A program made the translations under genes and the position numbers. Positions 1-5,901 of a stretch of 9,447 nucleotides of DNA are shown piece after piece. The number at the start of each line of letters is the position of its first letter. Within the stretch, counting starts at the first letter, position 1. The notes beneath the pieces are model-generated. The model had not been told where the DNA came from. It did no database searches and saw only the letters and a program-made list of their open reading frames with translations. The stretch lies in NCBI GenBank assembly GCA_934692295.1, contig CAKUTL010000057.1:1-9447 (forward strand), written 5' to 3'. Source of the stretch: an uncultured Candidatus Melainabacteria bacterium (lineage in GTDB: Bacteria > Cyanobacteriota > Vampirovibrionia > Gastranaerophilales > Gastranaerophilaceae).

Positions 1-5
1 GTTAA

Positions 6-13
6 CTCTCCCT
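6..13 (-). promoter_or_regulatory. Ribosome binding site of a gene beginning off the left edge
   Basis: Read on the minus strand, the last bases of the window are AGGGAGAG followed by TTAAC. This is a good purine-rich Shine-Dalgarno sequence with only five bases left before the edge, so a start codon should lie within a few bases beyond position 1. It sits about 45 bases downstream of the start point predicted for the promoter at 63-91, which supports both calls. The product cannot be known from this window. Confidence 0.5.
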
Positions 14-62
14 ATTTATATAAATGTAGGAACAAAATTAACGCCTATACCGAGCTTCTTCT

Positions 63-91
63 ATTATATCATATTTTTAATCTTTTGACAA
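63..91 (-). promoter_or_regulatory. Strong sigma70-type promoter reading off the left edge
   Basis: On the minus strand there is TTGTCA (86-91), a spacer of exactly 17 bases (69-85), and a perfect TATAAT (63-68) preceded by TGA, which makes an extended -10 (TGnTATAAT). This is the best promoter match in the window. Transcription would start near 56 and run left, giving a leader of about 55-60 bases before the putative start codon off the edge. The -35 lies only 13 bases past the stop codon of the 699-residue gene, and no terminator is visible between them. Confidence 0.75.
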
Positions 92-104
92 TCTAATCTA
101 GTTG

Positions 105-2204
105 TTAATTCATTTTTAGAACACTGTTTACATATTTTTCGGCAGCATCTGCTTGAGCCATAGCTTGATTAATTCCGCTCATATCTTGAGATTGTTGAAC
201 CATTCCAACCGGAGATGGAATATATGTTCTTACAGGTTCTTTTTCTTCGTTTTCATTAACAGGTTTTGCTCCTTCCGGAGTTTCGGTTGTTTGAGTTGTA
301 GTTTGCGTTGTTGAACTGCTTGAAGTTGATTGTGTTTGTGTATTTGTACTATTAACCGGACGTCCATTAATAGCGTTGATTCTTTGTTTAATCAAGTTTG
401 AATCCGCATATTGATTTGGATTTCTTGGAGGTCGAGGTTTGTTTATTTCCGGAATATTATTCTGTGGTTGTTGATTTTGACCTTGAACTTGTTGAGGATT
501 TTTATTTTCTTCAGGTTCTTTATCTTCATCTAATACTGAATTTGTTGGTTTTCCGAAGATTTTATGTACCGTTTTAGTTGTTAGTTTTGCAAGGAAAGGT
601 GAGATCATAAGCATTGGGATTGCAAATCTAAGTGGAACCCCTAAAATATTTCCATTTGCACATTTTCTCAACCAGTTTAAATTCATTTTGCTTGTTGATT
701 TGTATGCAGGAATTCTTTCGTTCCCTAAGTTAATTATTTTCCCAATTTTGAAGCATAATTTGTTGAAAAATCCTTTGACATTTTGTTTGCCAAGAAGAAC
801 ATCAAGTCTTTTTTGTGCAAATTTGTATGCTTTTTTGTTATTTAATAGACCTGCTGCGTGTTTTGCTTTAAATTCTTCAATTCCTTTTCTATATGCTTCA
901 ATTGCAGCTTTGTCTTTAAGTCCAAGGTATTTTAAACCTCCAACTTTATGCATAGCCATAATTCCAGCAGAAAGTGCAATGAAATATGTGAAGTCATTTA
1001 CAAACCTTTCTGCAAAGGTTTTACCTTTTTCTCCTTTTGGGGCTTTAATGGTGTGATATAACATATCTGCAAAGATTCCTGCCTGCATTGCTACTGCAAG
1101 TTTTCCTCCTGCAAATCTGTTTGTTGTTCCTTCTAAGAACCACGCTAGAGATTTTGGTAATGCTCTTCCTAGTCTTGTGGTATTTCCTTGACCTAAAACT
1201 GCTGTTAGTTTGTTCTTACATTCTGAGGTTTCGACAGTTCTTCCAAATGCCCAGTTCATAAATTTCCCTATTTTCCCAGGTCTTCTCCAAACTGAAATTT
1301 TGATATTATCCGCTTTAGACAAGATTTGTGATAATTTTTCTGTATTATCAACATATTTCCCAGCTAGTTCATTATATTCTCTTAAGGATTTAAACCCTAG
1401 TTTTTTAACTTTTAAACTTTTTGCAAGTTTTTCAAGTCCTTTCATCCCTGTTTTAGCTTCAATTTTTGAAACAATTTTTGAATCTGCTCCAAGTAATTCA
1501 AGTTCTTTTTTCTGTAGAGCCAGTGCTTTTTCAGCGTAAGGTTTACCTTTTAGAGATTTAACAAAACTGTTAATTTCATCTTGAGTCATTTTCCCATATT
1601 GTTCAAGACCTTGATAGTAATTTGTTTTTGGTCCTAATGGAATTCCGAAGATTTTAACTTGTCTGCCTGTAAGTGGGCTCATATATGATTGAAAAACTTG
1701 TTCAATATCACTTGCTAAAAATCCTTCCGGACCTTTGGCTGCAGATTTAACAAGTCCCCATTCCGGTCTTGAAGAGAAATTTTTCAAGGCGTTTGCTATT
1801 TTACTTTTTTTTGCAAGTGCTGATGTTTTTTGGTTTATCCAATCAAAAGCAGATTCAATTCCTCTACCTACTTTGGTTTTGGTTGAGAATTTATCTCCCA
1901 TAGCTCCTAATTTGCCAAGTACGCTTTTGGAATATTCTCCTGCACATTTTGGATTAAACTTATCCATTCCATAGTTAATTCCTAACCAAGCGGCTGTACC
2001 AAGTCCTAATGTTGCAACCGGATTTGATTCTTCGGATGCTTTTGCTCGATTTGCAAGATAAGAATTATCTACAGATTGTTTAATCTGTTCGCTTCCTGCT
2101 CCTTGCATTGGAGGTTGTGTTCCATTAGGATTTTGTTGAAAGTTTACTTGGTTTTTGGGTTGTAAACTTGGTATATTTACTGGATTGATTGATGTATCAG
2201 ACAT
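105..2204 (-). CDS. Unknown 699-residue basic protein, possibly membrane-associated
   Basis: I do not recognise a family. The N-terminus (residues 1-60) is polar, rich in Asn, Gln and Pro, with no signal peptide. Moderately hydrophobic stretches occur near 62-80, 366-385, 403-425 and 518-540; the last (ILGVPLRFAIPMLMISPFLA) is the most convincing membrane segment. Between them the protein is strongly basic and Lys-rich, with helical heptad-like parts around 220-300 and 430-490. Residues 555-660 form a low-complexity Gln/Asn/Pro then Thr/Ser/Gln linker, followed by a short helical C-terminus (about 672-699). Start choice: AAGGAAG lies about ten bases before this ATG. It is transcribed divergently from the 58-codon gene and has its own upstream region. 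It could be a lineage-specific structural, surface or secreted-effector-like protein, but the sequence alone does not decide. The reading frame is certain from its length; the function is unknown. Confidence 0.85.
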   Translation of the reverse strand: MSDTSINPVNIPSLQPKNQVNFQQNPNGTQPPMQGAGSEQIKQSVDNSYLANRAKASEESNPVATLGLGTAAWLGINYGMDKFNPKCAGEYSKSVLGKLGAMGDKFSTKTKVGRGIESAFDWINQKTSALAKKSKIANALKNFSSRPEWGLVKSAAKGPEGFLASDIEQVFQSYMSPLTGRQVKIFGIPLGPKTNYYQGLEQYGKMTQDEINSFVKSLKGKPYAEKALALQKKELELLGADSKIVSKIEAKTGMKGLEKLAKSLKVKKLGFKSLREYNELAGKYVDNTEKLSQILSKADNIKISVWRRPGKIGKFMNWAFGRTVETSECKNKLTAVLGQGNTTRLGRALPKSLAWFLEGTTNRFAGGKLAVAMQAGIFADMLYHTIKAPKGEKGKTFAERFVNDFTYFIALSAGIMAMHKVGGLKYLGLKDKAAIEAYRKGIEEFKAKHAAGLLNNKKAYKFAQKRLDVLLGKQNVKGFFNKLCFKIGKIINLGNERIPAYKSTSKMNLNWLRKCANGNILGVPLRFAIPMLMISPFLAKLTTKTVHKIFGKPTNSVLDEDKEPEENKNPQQVQGQNQQPQNNIPEINKPRPPRNPNQYADSNLIKQRINAINGRPVNSTNTQTQSTSSSSTTQTTTQTTETPEGAKPVNENEEKEPVRTYIPSPVGMVQQSQDMSGINQAMAQADAAEKYVNSVLKMN

Positions 2205-2326
2205 GCGTATTCTACTTCCTTGTTTCCCTACAAGTATATAAAAACATTTTACGACGAGAAGTTGCTATTTTATTACAAAATTTTTTCTTATGTAAAGATA
2301 TGTAACAAACTAATCCAAAACTGAAA

Positions 2327-2355
2327 TTTAAAAGTTTGTATATACTTTATATATA
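2327..2355 (+). promoter_or_regulatory. Tentative promoter of the 58-codon gene
   Basis: TTTAAA (2327-2332), a 17-base spacer and TATATA (2350-2355) give four of six matches in each hexamer. An alternative -10, TATACT (2341-2346), is a better hexamer but lacks a matching -35. Either would place the start of transcription within the inverted repeat at 2336-2358 or just after it. The call is weak because the region is AT-rich throughout. Confidence 0.3.
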
Positions 2356-2358
2356 CAA
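2336..2358. promoter_or_regulatory. Operator-like inverted repeat in the divergent intergenic region
   Basis: TTGTATATA (2336-2344), a five-base spacer CTTTA, and TATATACAA (2350-2358) form a perfect 9-bp inverted repeat. It lies 30 bases before the start of the 58-codon gene and about 130 bases from the start of the oppositely oriented 699-residue gene. Size and spacing fit the site of a dimeric repressor, and it overlaps the best -10 candidates for the plus strand. It is AT-rich, so chance pairing is possible. No regulator gene is visible nearby. Confidence 0.4.
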
Positions 2359-2373
2359 GAGAGATAAATAAAT

Positions 2374-2381
2374 AAGAGAGG
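2374..2381 (+). promoter_or_regulatory. Ribosome binding site of the 58-codon gene
   Basis: AAGAGAGG ends seven bases before the ATG at 2389. This near-ideal Shine-Dalgarno spacing is the main reason, with the terminator downstream, to accept this short reading frame as a real gene. Confidence 0.65.
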
Positions 2382-2388
2382 CTTTAAG

Positions 2389-2565
2389 ATGGCAGTTGCA
2401 AATTTAAAAAAAATTGATAGTAAATTGAAAGATTTATACAAAGATCAAGTTACAAATGCAGTTCCTGCAGCTTCGCAAGAGCCATTTGTTGATAAATCAG
2501 ATTTGTTATTTATGCAAATGAATTTTATTGCAGCATATAATAAACAAATGTTACACATTGCATAA
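2389..2565 (+). CDS. Small unknown protein, 58 residues
   Basis: This short gene starts MAVANLKKIDSKLKDLYKDQ and ends NKQMLHIA before TAA. Support comes from a well-placed AAGAGAGG ribosome binding site, a strong intrinsic terminator 54 bases after the stop, and an upstream region of its own with an operator-like repeat. It is therefore a complete single-gene unit, the only clear plus-strand gene here. The product has a charged, probably helical first part (about 4-25), a short Pro/Ala/Ser hinge (26-32), and a second helix rich in Met, Phe and Leu (about 33-56). There is no signal peptide, no membrane segment and no Cys. I do not recognise a family; a small regulatory or binding protein is possible. 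The single-unit layout with a strong terminator would also fit an abundant small RNA that happens to contain a reading frame. Confidence 0.7.
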   Translation: MAVANLKKIDSKLKDLYKDQVTNAVPAASQEPFVDKSDLLFMQMNFIAAYNKQMLHIA

Positions 2566-2619
2566 CAAGTTTTATTTTATATTTTAACTCCAATTTAATT
2601 TTTCCCCTACAAATTTTTC

Positions 2620-2649
2620 CCTGATTTCAAATGAAGTCAGGTTTTTTTT
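2620..2649 (+). terminator. Intrinsic terminator of the 58-codon gene
   Basis: CCTGATTTC (2620-2628) and GAAGTCAGG (2633-2641) form a 9-bp stem with one G-U pair and the loop AAAT, followed directly by eight T. It works only on the plus strand: the minus-strand reading has no U tract after the hairpin. It therefore does not obviously end the smpB transcript coming from the other side, whose stop codon is at 2658. Confidence 0.9.
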
Positions 2650-2657
2650 ATGGGAAT

Positions 2658-3116
2658 TTAGTAGTTATATTTCCCTTTTGAAGCTCTATCCATTTCTCGT
2701 TTTTGGTCTTTTTTTGCTATATCATCACGTTTGTCGTGTAATTTTTTACCTTTGGCAAGACCTATTTCGACTTTGGCAAATCCTTTTGTTATAAAAACTT
2801 CTAGTGGAACAATTGTATAACCATCTTTTTTAATTTTTGAGTGCATTTTAAGAATTTCTTTTTTTGTTAAAAGAAGTTTTCTTGTTCTTTCTGCTTTATG
2901 ATTATATCTATTCCCTTGTTCGTATGGGGAAATGTGGCAGTTATAAAGAAAAATTTCGTTGTCTTCAATTTTACAAAAACTGTCTTTTAGGTTTATTGCA
3001 TTTTTTCTAATGGATTTAATTTCTGTTCCAGTCAAAACAATTCCCGCTACAAATTTTTCAAAAATCGTGTAGTCGTGAAAAGCTTTTCTATTTGTGGTTA
3101 CAACTTTTTTATCCAT
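2658..3116 (-). CDS. smpB: SsrA-binding protein SmpB
   Basis: SmpB binds tmRNA (SsrA) and brings it to ribosomes stalled on mRNAs without a stop codon, where trans-translation tags the incomplete peptide for degradation. The 152 residues match the usual length. Hallmarks are the N-terminal NRKAFHDYTI (9-18; most homologues I recall have KARHDY, so Phe13 is a small departure), GTEIKSIR (30-37), YNHKAERTRKLLL (71-83), GYTIVPL (99-105), and the C-terminal KVEIGLAKGKKLHDKR block (115-130) with the basic tail KKDQKREMDRA that enters the empty mRNA channel. It is the last gene of the minus-strand cluster, 20 bases after the 263-residue gene. No clear Shine-Dalgarno precedes the ATG; an extended -10 lies only seven bases upstream, raising the possibility of a leaderless transcript. 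No tmRNA gene is seen in this window. Confidence 0.97.
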   Translation of the reverse strand: MDKKVVTTNRKAFHDYTIFEKFVAGIVLTGTEIKSIRKNAINLKDSFCKIEDNEIFLYNCHISPYEQGNRYNHKAERTRKLLLTKKEILKMHSKIKKDGYTIVPLEVFITKGFAKVEIGLAKGKKLHDKRDDIAKKDQKREMDRASKGKYNY

Positions 3117-3122
3117 AGCTTG

Positions 3123-3131
3123 ATTATACCA
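3123..3131 (-). promoter_or_regulatory. Possible internal promoter (extended -10) for smpB
   Basis: On the minus strand the gap before smpB reads TGGTATAAT, a perfect extended -10 element. The -35 at 17-base spacing (ATCGCA, 3146-3151) matches only three of six positions, which extended -10 promoters tolerate. Transcription would begin at about 3116-3117, exactly at the A of the smpB ATG, so the mRNA would have almost no leader. In AT-rich DNA TATAAT arises by chance, so this is tentative. Confidence 0.4.
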
Positions 3132-3136
3132 TAGAA

Positions 3137-3928
3137 TTAAGAATTTGCGATGTTTGCTCTTTCCTGTTTCAAGATTTTAGCTAATTCTGCTTCTACAAGT
3201 TTAATTTTGTTTGGAAAATCAAAGGCTTTTATTTTGAATTTCGGAACTCTTTCTAGTGTGTCAGTTCTGAACTTTCTATCCATGTCTGTTTTGCATTTGT
3301 TAGCAATTCTATTTCCATTTAGTTGTTCAGTCATGCTATATCTGAAAAATTGTAAAAGGTCTATTTTTTCTTGAGCTGGGAGTCCTTTTAAAACTTGACT
3401 TAATTCTTTTTGAGTAAAATTATTTGTACCTGTAATGCTATGTTGATAGAAATCTTTAAAGGTTGTGTGATCATATTTATTGACTGTAAGTTCTCTTTTT
3501 GCAACTTTAGGGTTAAATATTTTATTCATAAAAGAAAAAACTGTTTTCATAAATGAAGGAGTGGTTGTTTTAGGAATTCCTCCTTCTTTTGTGAATCTAT
3601 CAGAGTATCTTGCAGTTGGGAGAAATAAAACATAGCCTTCGTGAGTTGAATTTTCAACATTGAAATTATATGACAAATGGCTGCTTTTTAACCCTGGAAG
3701 TTCTTCTGTGAAAACTTGAATATCTTTAGTTTTGGCTGTGTGTTTTAGAGTTTTTGCAAATAATTCTGGAGTAATACCTCCATATTTTAGGTATAAAGAT
3801 TTTACATTCCCGAAAAACTCATCACTTGCGGAAATTGCTTTGTCTAATCTTTGTTTTGCTGTTCCTTTTGCTGCTTTTAGAGGTAAATGCGACATTGCAT
3901 GGTTAATTTTTAAATTTACGTTTATCAT
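3137..3928 (-). CDS. Unknown 263-residue basic protein
   Basis: I do not recognise a family. The protein is Lys-rich, without signal peptide or convincing membrane segment, so it is probably cytoplasmic. The first part (15-85) looks alpha-helical; residues 85-110 (SYNFNVEN ... GYVLFLPTARYSDRF) look like beta strands; 119-150 is a basic segment with Phe-rich FMKTVFSFMNKIF; a helical part follows (154-205) and a charged C-terminal helix (about 238-258). Only two weak catalytic hints are present (scattered His and Asp), with no repeated motif. The start is the first ATG, with AAAGAAAT upstream as a weak binding site; Met12 is the alternative. It lies 35 bases after the ABC ATPase gene and 20 bases before smpB on the same strand, so it is probably co-transcribed. 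No link to either neighbour's function can be read from the sequence. Confidence 0.8.
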   Translation of the reverse strand: MINVNLKINHAMSHLPLKAAKGTAKQRLDKAISASDEFFGNVKSLYLKYGGITPELFAKTLKHTAKTKDIQVFTEELPGLKSSHLSYNFNVENSTHEGYVLFLPTARYSDRFTKEGGIPKTTTPSFMKTVFSFMNKIFNPKVAKRELTVNKYDHTTFKDFYQHSITGTNNFTQKELSQVLKGLPAQEKIDLLQFFRYSMTEQLNGNRIANKCKTDMDRKFRTDTLERVPKFKIKAFDFPNKIKLVEAELAKILKQERANIANS

Positions 3929-3963
3929 AGTATTTCTTTAAAAATCTGTGAAAATAAAATTTG

Positions 3964-4932
3964 CTAGTTATATAAAAAACATTTACATTTGTGAGTTGTG
4001 CTGAATTCTATTTCGTCAGGTATTTCCTTCTTGCATTTATCCATAACAAATGGGCATCTTGTATGGAATTTACAGCCTTCCGGAAGTTTTTGCGGGGAAG
4101 GTAATTCTCCTTGTAATTGAATTTTTTCTTTATTATTATTTGTATTCAATTCTGGAACGGAGCTTAACAATGCTTTGGTGTATGGATGTTTCGGTTCTGC
4201 AAAAATTTCTTCTGTTTTTCCAATTTCAATAATTTCTCCCAGATACATAATTGCAATTCTATCAGAAAGATATTTAATTACACTCAAATCGTGAGAAATG
4301 AAAAGAAATGTCAAATTGAAATCATCTTTTAATTCTTTTAAAAGATTAATTATTTGGGCTTGAATACTAACATCTAAAGCACTTACAGGCTCATCGGCAA
4401 TGATGAATTTTGGATTAAGAACAAGTGAACGGGCAATTGCAATTCTTTGTCTTTGACCTCCTGAAAATTCGTGTGGATAAAGTTTTAGACAATTTTTATC
4501 TAGTCCTACTTTTGAAATTTTTTCTTCTACAATTTTTTCAATTTCATCTTTTTTTAATTTTGTATTTATTTCAAGCGGTTCTCTTAAAATTTCTCCAATT
4601 TTCATTTTAGGATTTAGGCTGGAATATGGATTTTGAAAAATCATTTGAACTTGTTTATAAAACTCTTTTAGTTCTTCTTTACCTGTAAGAGTAAGGATGT
4701 TTTTATCATTAAGTAAAATCTCTCCTTTTGATGGTTCTACAAGCTTCATAATTGTTTTTGCAAGTGTTGATTTCCCACACCCAGATTCCCCCGCAATTGC
4801 AAGAATTTCACCTTCTTTTATATCAAGTGAAACGTTATTTACTGCATGAACAATCTGTGGAGTTCCTAAAATTCCCTTTTTAGTTTGGTACTCCACAGAT
4901 AAGTTTTTAATAGTAATTAAATTTTTCTCCAT
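3964..4932 (-). CDS. Oligopeptide/dipeptide ABC transporter ATP-binding protein (OppF/DppF type)
   Basis: This is one of the two ATPases that usually power a peptide (or nickel-type) importer of the Opp/Dpp family at the inner face of the membrane. All nucleotide-binding motifs are present: Walker A GESGCGKST (48-56), Q-loop Gln100 in IFQNPYSSLNP, signature FSGGQRQR (156-163), Walker B FIIADE (176-181), D-loop SALD (184-187) and switch His214. The C-terminal oligopeptide-transporter extension is complete, with GCKFHTRCP, Cys300 and HKCKC; these cysteines (287, 293, 300, 316/318) match the set that can hold an iron-sulphur cluster in some Dpp ATPases. The N-terminal 'ILGTPQIVHAVNNVSL' and KYLSDRIAIMYLG fit the F rather than the D subunit. 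At 322 residues it is full length. No OppD partner, permease or binding protein is nearby, so it must work with parts encoded elsewhere. It follows panC by 52 bases. Confidence 0.93.
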   Translation of the reverse strand: MEKNLITIKNLSVEYQTKKGILGTPQIVHAVNNVSLDIKEGEILAIAGESGCGKSTLAKTIMKLVEPSKGEILLNDKNILTLTGKEELKEFYKQVQMIFQNPYSSLNPKMKIGEILREPLEINTKLKKDEIEKIVEEKISKVGLDKNCLKLYPHEFSGGQRQRIAIARSLVLNPKFIIADEPVSALDVSIQAQIINLLKELKDDFNLTFLFISHDLSVIKYLSDRIAIMYLGEIIEIGKTEEIFAEPKHPYTKALLSSVPELNTNNNKEKIQLQGELPSPQKLPEGCKFHTRCPFVMDKCKKEIPDEIEFSTTHKCKCFLYN

Positions 4933-4934
4933 AA

Positions 4935-4978
4935 TGAAAGTTTATCCTGAATTTGTTGTTAAAACAATTGTACTTTCA
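4935..4978 (-). promoter_or_regulatory. Possible hairpin over the ribosome binding site of the ABC ATPase gene
   Basis: TGAAAGT (4935-4941) and ACTTTCA (4972-4978) are perfect inverted repeats that enclose almost the whole gap between panC and the ABC ATPase gene, with a second pairing inside (TTGTT 4953-4957 with AACAA 4963-4967). The only Shine-Dalgarno-like sequence (AGGAT on the minus strand) lies within the loop region, and the stem ends two bases before the start codon. There is no U tract, so this is not an intrinsic terminator; it might lower translation of the downstream gene. Confidence 0.3.
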
Positions 4979-4984
4979 GTGATA

Positions 4985-5842
4985 TTATTCTCCCAAAAGA
5001 ATATTATCAATTAATCTTACTCCGCCAACTTTGCAGGCTATAAACACTCTTGTATGGTCGTCTGCTGTTGTCATTTCGTCTAGATTTTCTTCATTCATGA
5101 ATTCAAGATATTCTAAATCGTGATGTTCATTTAAAAATTGATAAGCTGTTTCTTTCAATGCCTCAACATCTGTTATGCCTTTTTTATAACAATTTTTGAT
5201 ATTATTTAAGATTTTGCTTAGTGCAAGGGCTTGAATTTTATCTTCTTCAGACAAATATTTATTTCTTGAACTCAATGCTAACCCTGATTCCTCTCTAACA
5301 ATAGGGCAAGGAATAATTTCAACTGGAATGTTCAAGTCTTTAACCATTTTTTTGATAATAATAAGTTGTTGAGCATCTTTTTGCCCAAAGAATGCAAAAT
5401 CTGGTTGAACAATATTGAATAGTTTATTTACAACTGTACAAACACCGTCAAAGTGTCCGACTCTGGATTTCCCGCATAATTTATTTACGTAGAAAAAAGG
5501 AGGTATAACGTATGTCAAAAAGTCATTTGTTCTCATTTGGCATTCTCCATACATTTCGTTTGGAGTTGGAGCAAAAACTATATTTACACCGTTATCTTTA
5601 CATAACTTTTGGTCTGCTTCAAGAGTTCTTGGGTATTTGTCTAAGTCTTCACCCGGACCGAATTGAATAGGGTTTACAAAAACAGAAACTACAACTCTGT
5701 CGCATTTCGCTACTGCTTTTTTTATAAGGCTAAGGTGTCCATTGTGTAAAGCACCCATTGTTGGTACAAGTCCTACTGTTAAACCTTCTTTTTTCCATTC
5801 TTTTATTTGTTCTCTAACTTCTTTAATTGTATGAACTAACAT
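4985..5842 (-). CDS. panC: Pantothenate synthetase (pantoate--beta-alanine ligase)
   Basis: PanC joins pantoate to beta-alanine with ATP, through a pantoyl-adenylate, to make pantothenate, the precursor of coenzyme A. The 285 residues match the family. The nucleotidyl-transferase HxGH motif lies in PTMGALHNGH (27-36), followed by FVNPIQFGP (55-63), KSRVGHFDGVCTVVNKLF (125-142), FGQKDAQQL (152-160) and the KMSKS-like SSRNKYLS (191-198). The segment between EMYG and GKSRVGHF is about five residues longer than I recall for E. coli. Unlike many cyanobacteria, it is not fused to cytidylate kinase. The start is firm: AAAGGAG (5849-5855) lies six bases before the ATG. It follows panB by 59 bases, the usual order for the pathway. 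No panD or panE is visible here, so the beta-alanine and pantoate reductase genes lie elsewhere or are missing. Confidence 0.97.
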   Translation of the reverse strand: MLVHTIKEVREQIKEWKKEGLTVGLVPTMGALHNGHLSLIKKAVAKCDRVVVSVFVNPIQFGPGEDLDKYPRTLEADQKLCKDNGVNIVFAPTPNEMYGECQMRTNDFLTYVIPPFFYVNKLCGKSRVGHFDGVCTVVNKLFNIVQPDFAFFGQKDAQQLIIIKKMVKDLNIPVEIIPCPIVREESGLALSSRNKYLSEEDKIQALALSKILNNIKNCYKKGITDVEALKETAYQFLNEHHDLEYLEFMNEENLDEMTTADDHTRVFIACKVGGVRLIDNILLGE

Positions 5843-5901
5843 CCTTTTCTCCTTTGTTTAATTTCGTCGGTGGAGCTTTTATTGTTTAGCTTCATCTGGG
5901 G

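Noticed and set aside
85..113. Plus-strand TTGACA as a promoter -35
   Set aside because: At 16-18 bases downstream there is no credible -10, and the same bases form part of the much better minus-strand promoter.
287..340. Thr/Ser/Gln-coding simple sequence in the 699-residue gene as a nucleotide repeat
   Set aside because: The low complexity is at the protein level; codons vary and no exact nucleotide unit repeats.
688..1974. Three plus-strand open frames opposite the 699-residue gene
   Set aside because: They are antisense shadows of a long intact minus-strand gene; they lack ribosome binding sites and show Leu/Phe-rich translations typical of antisense frames.
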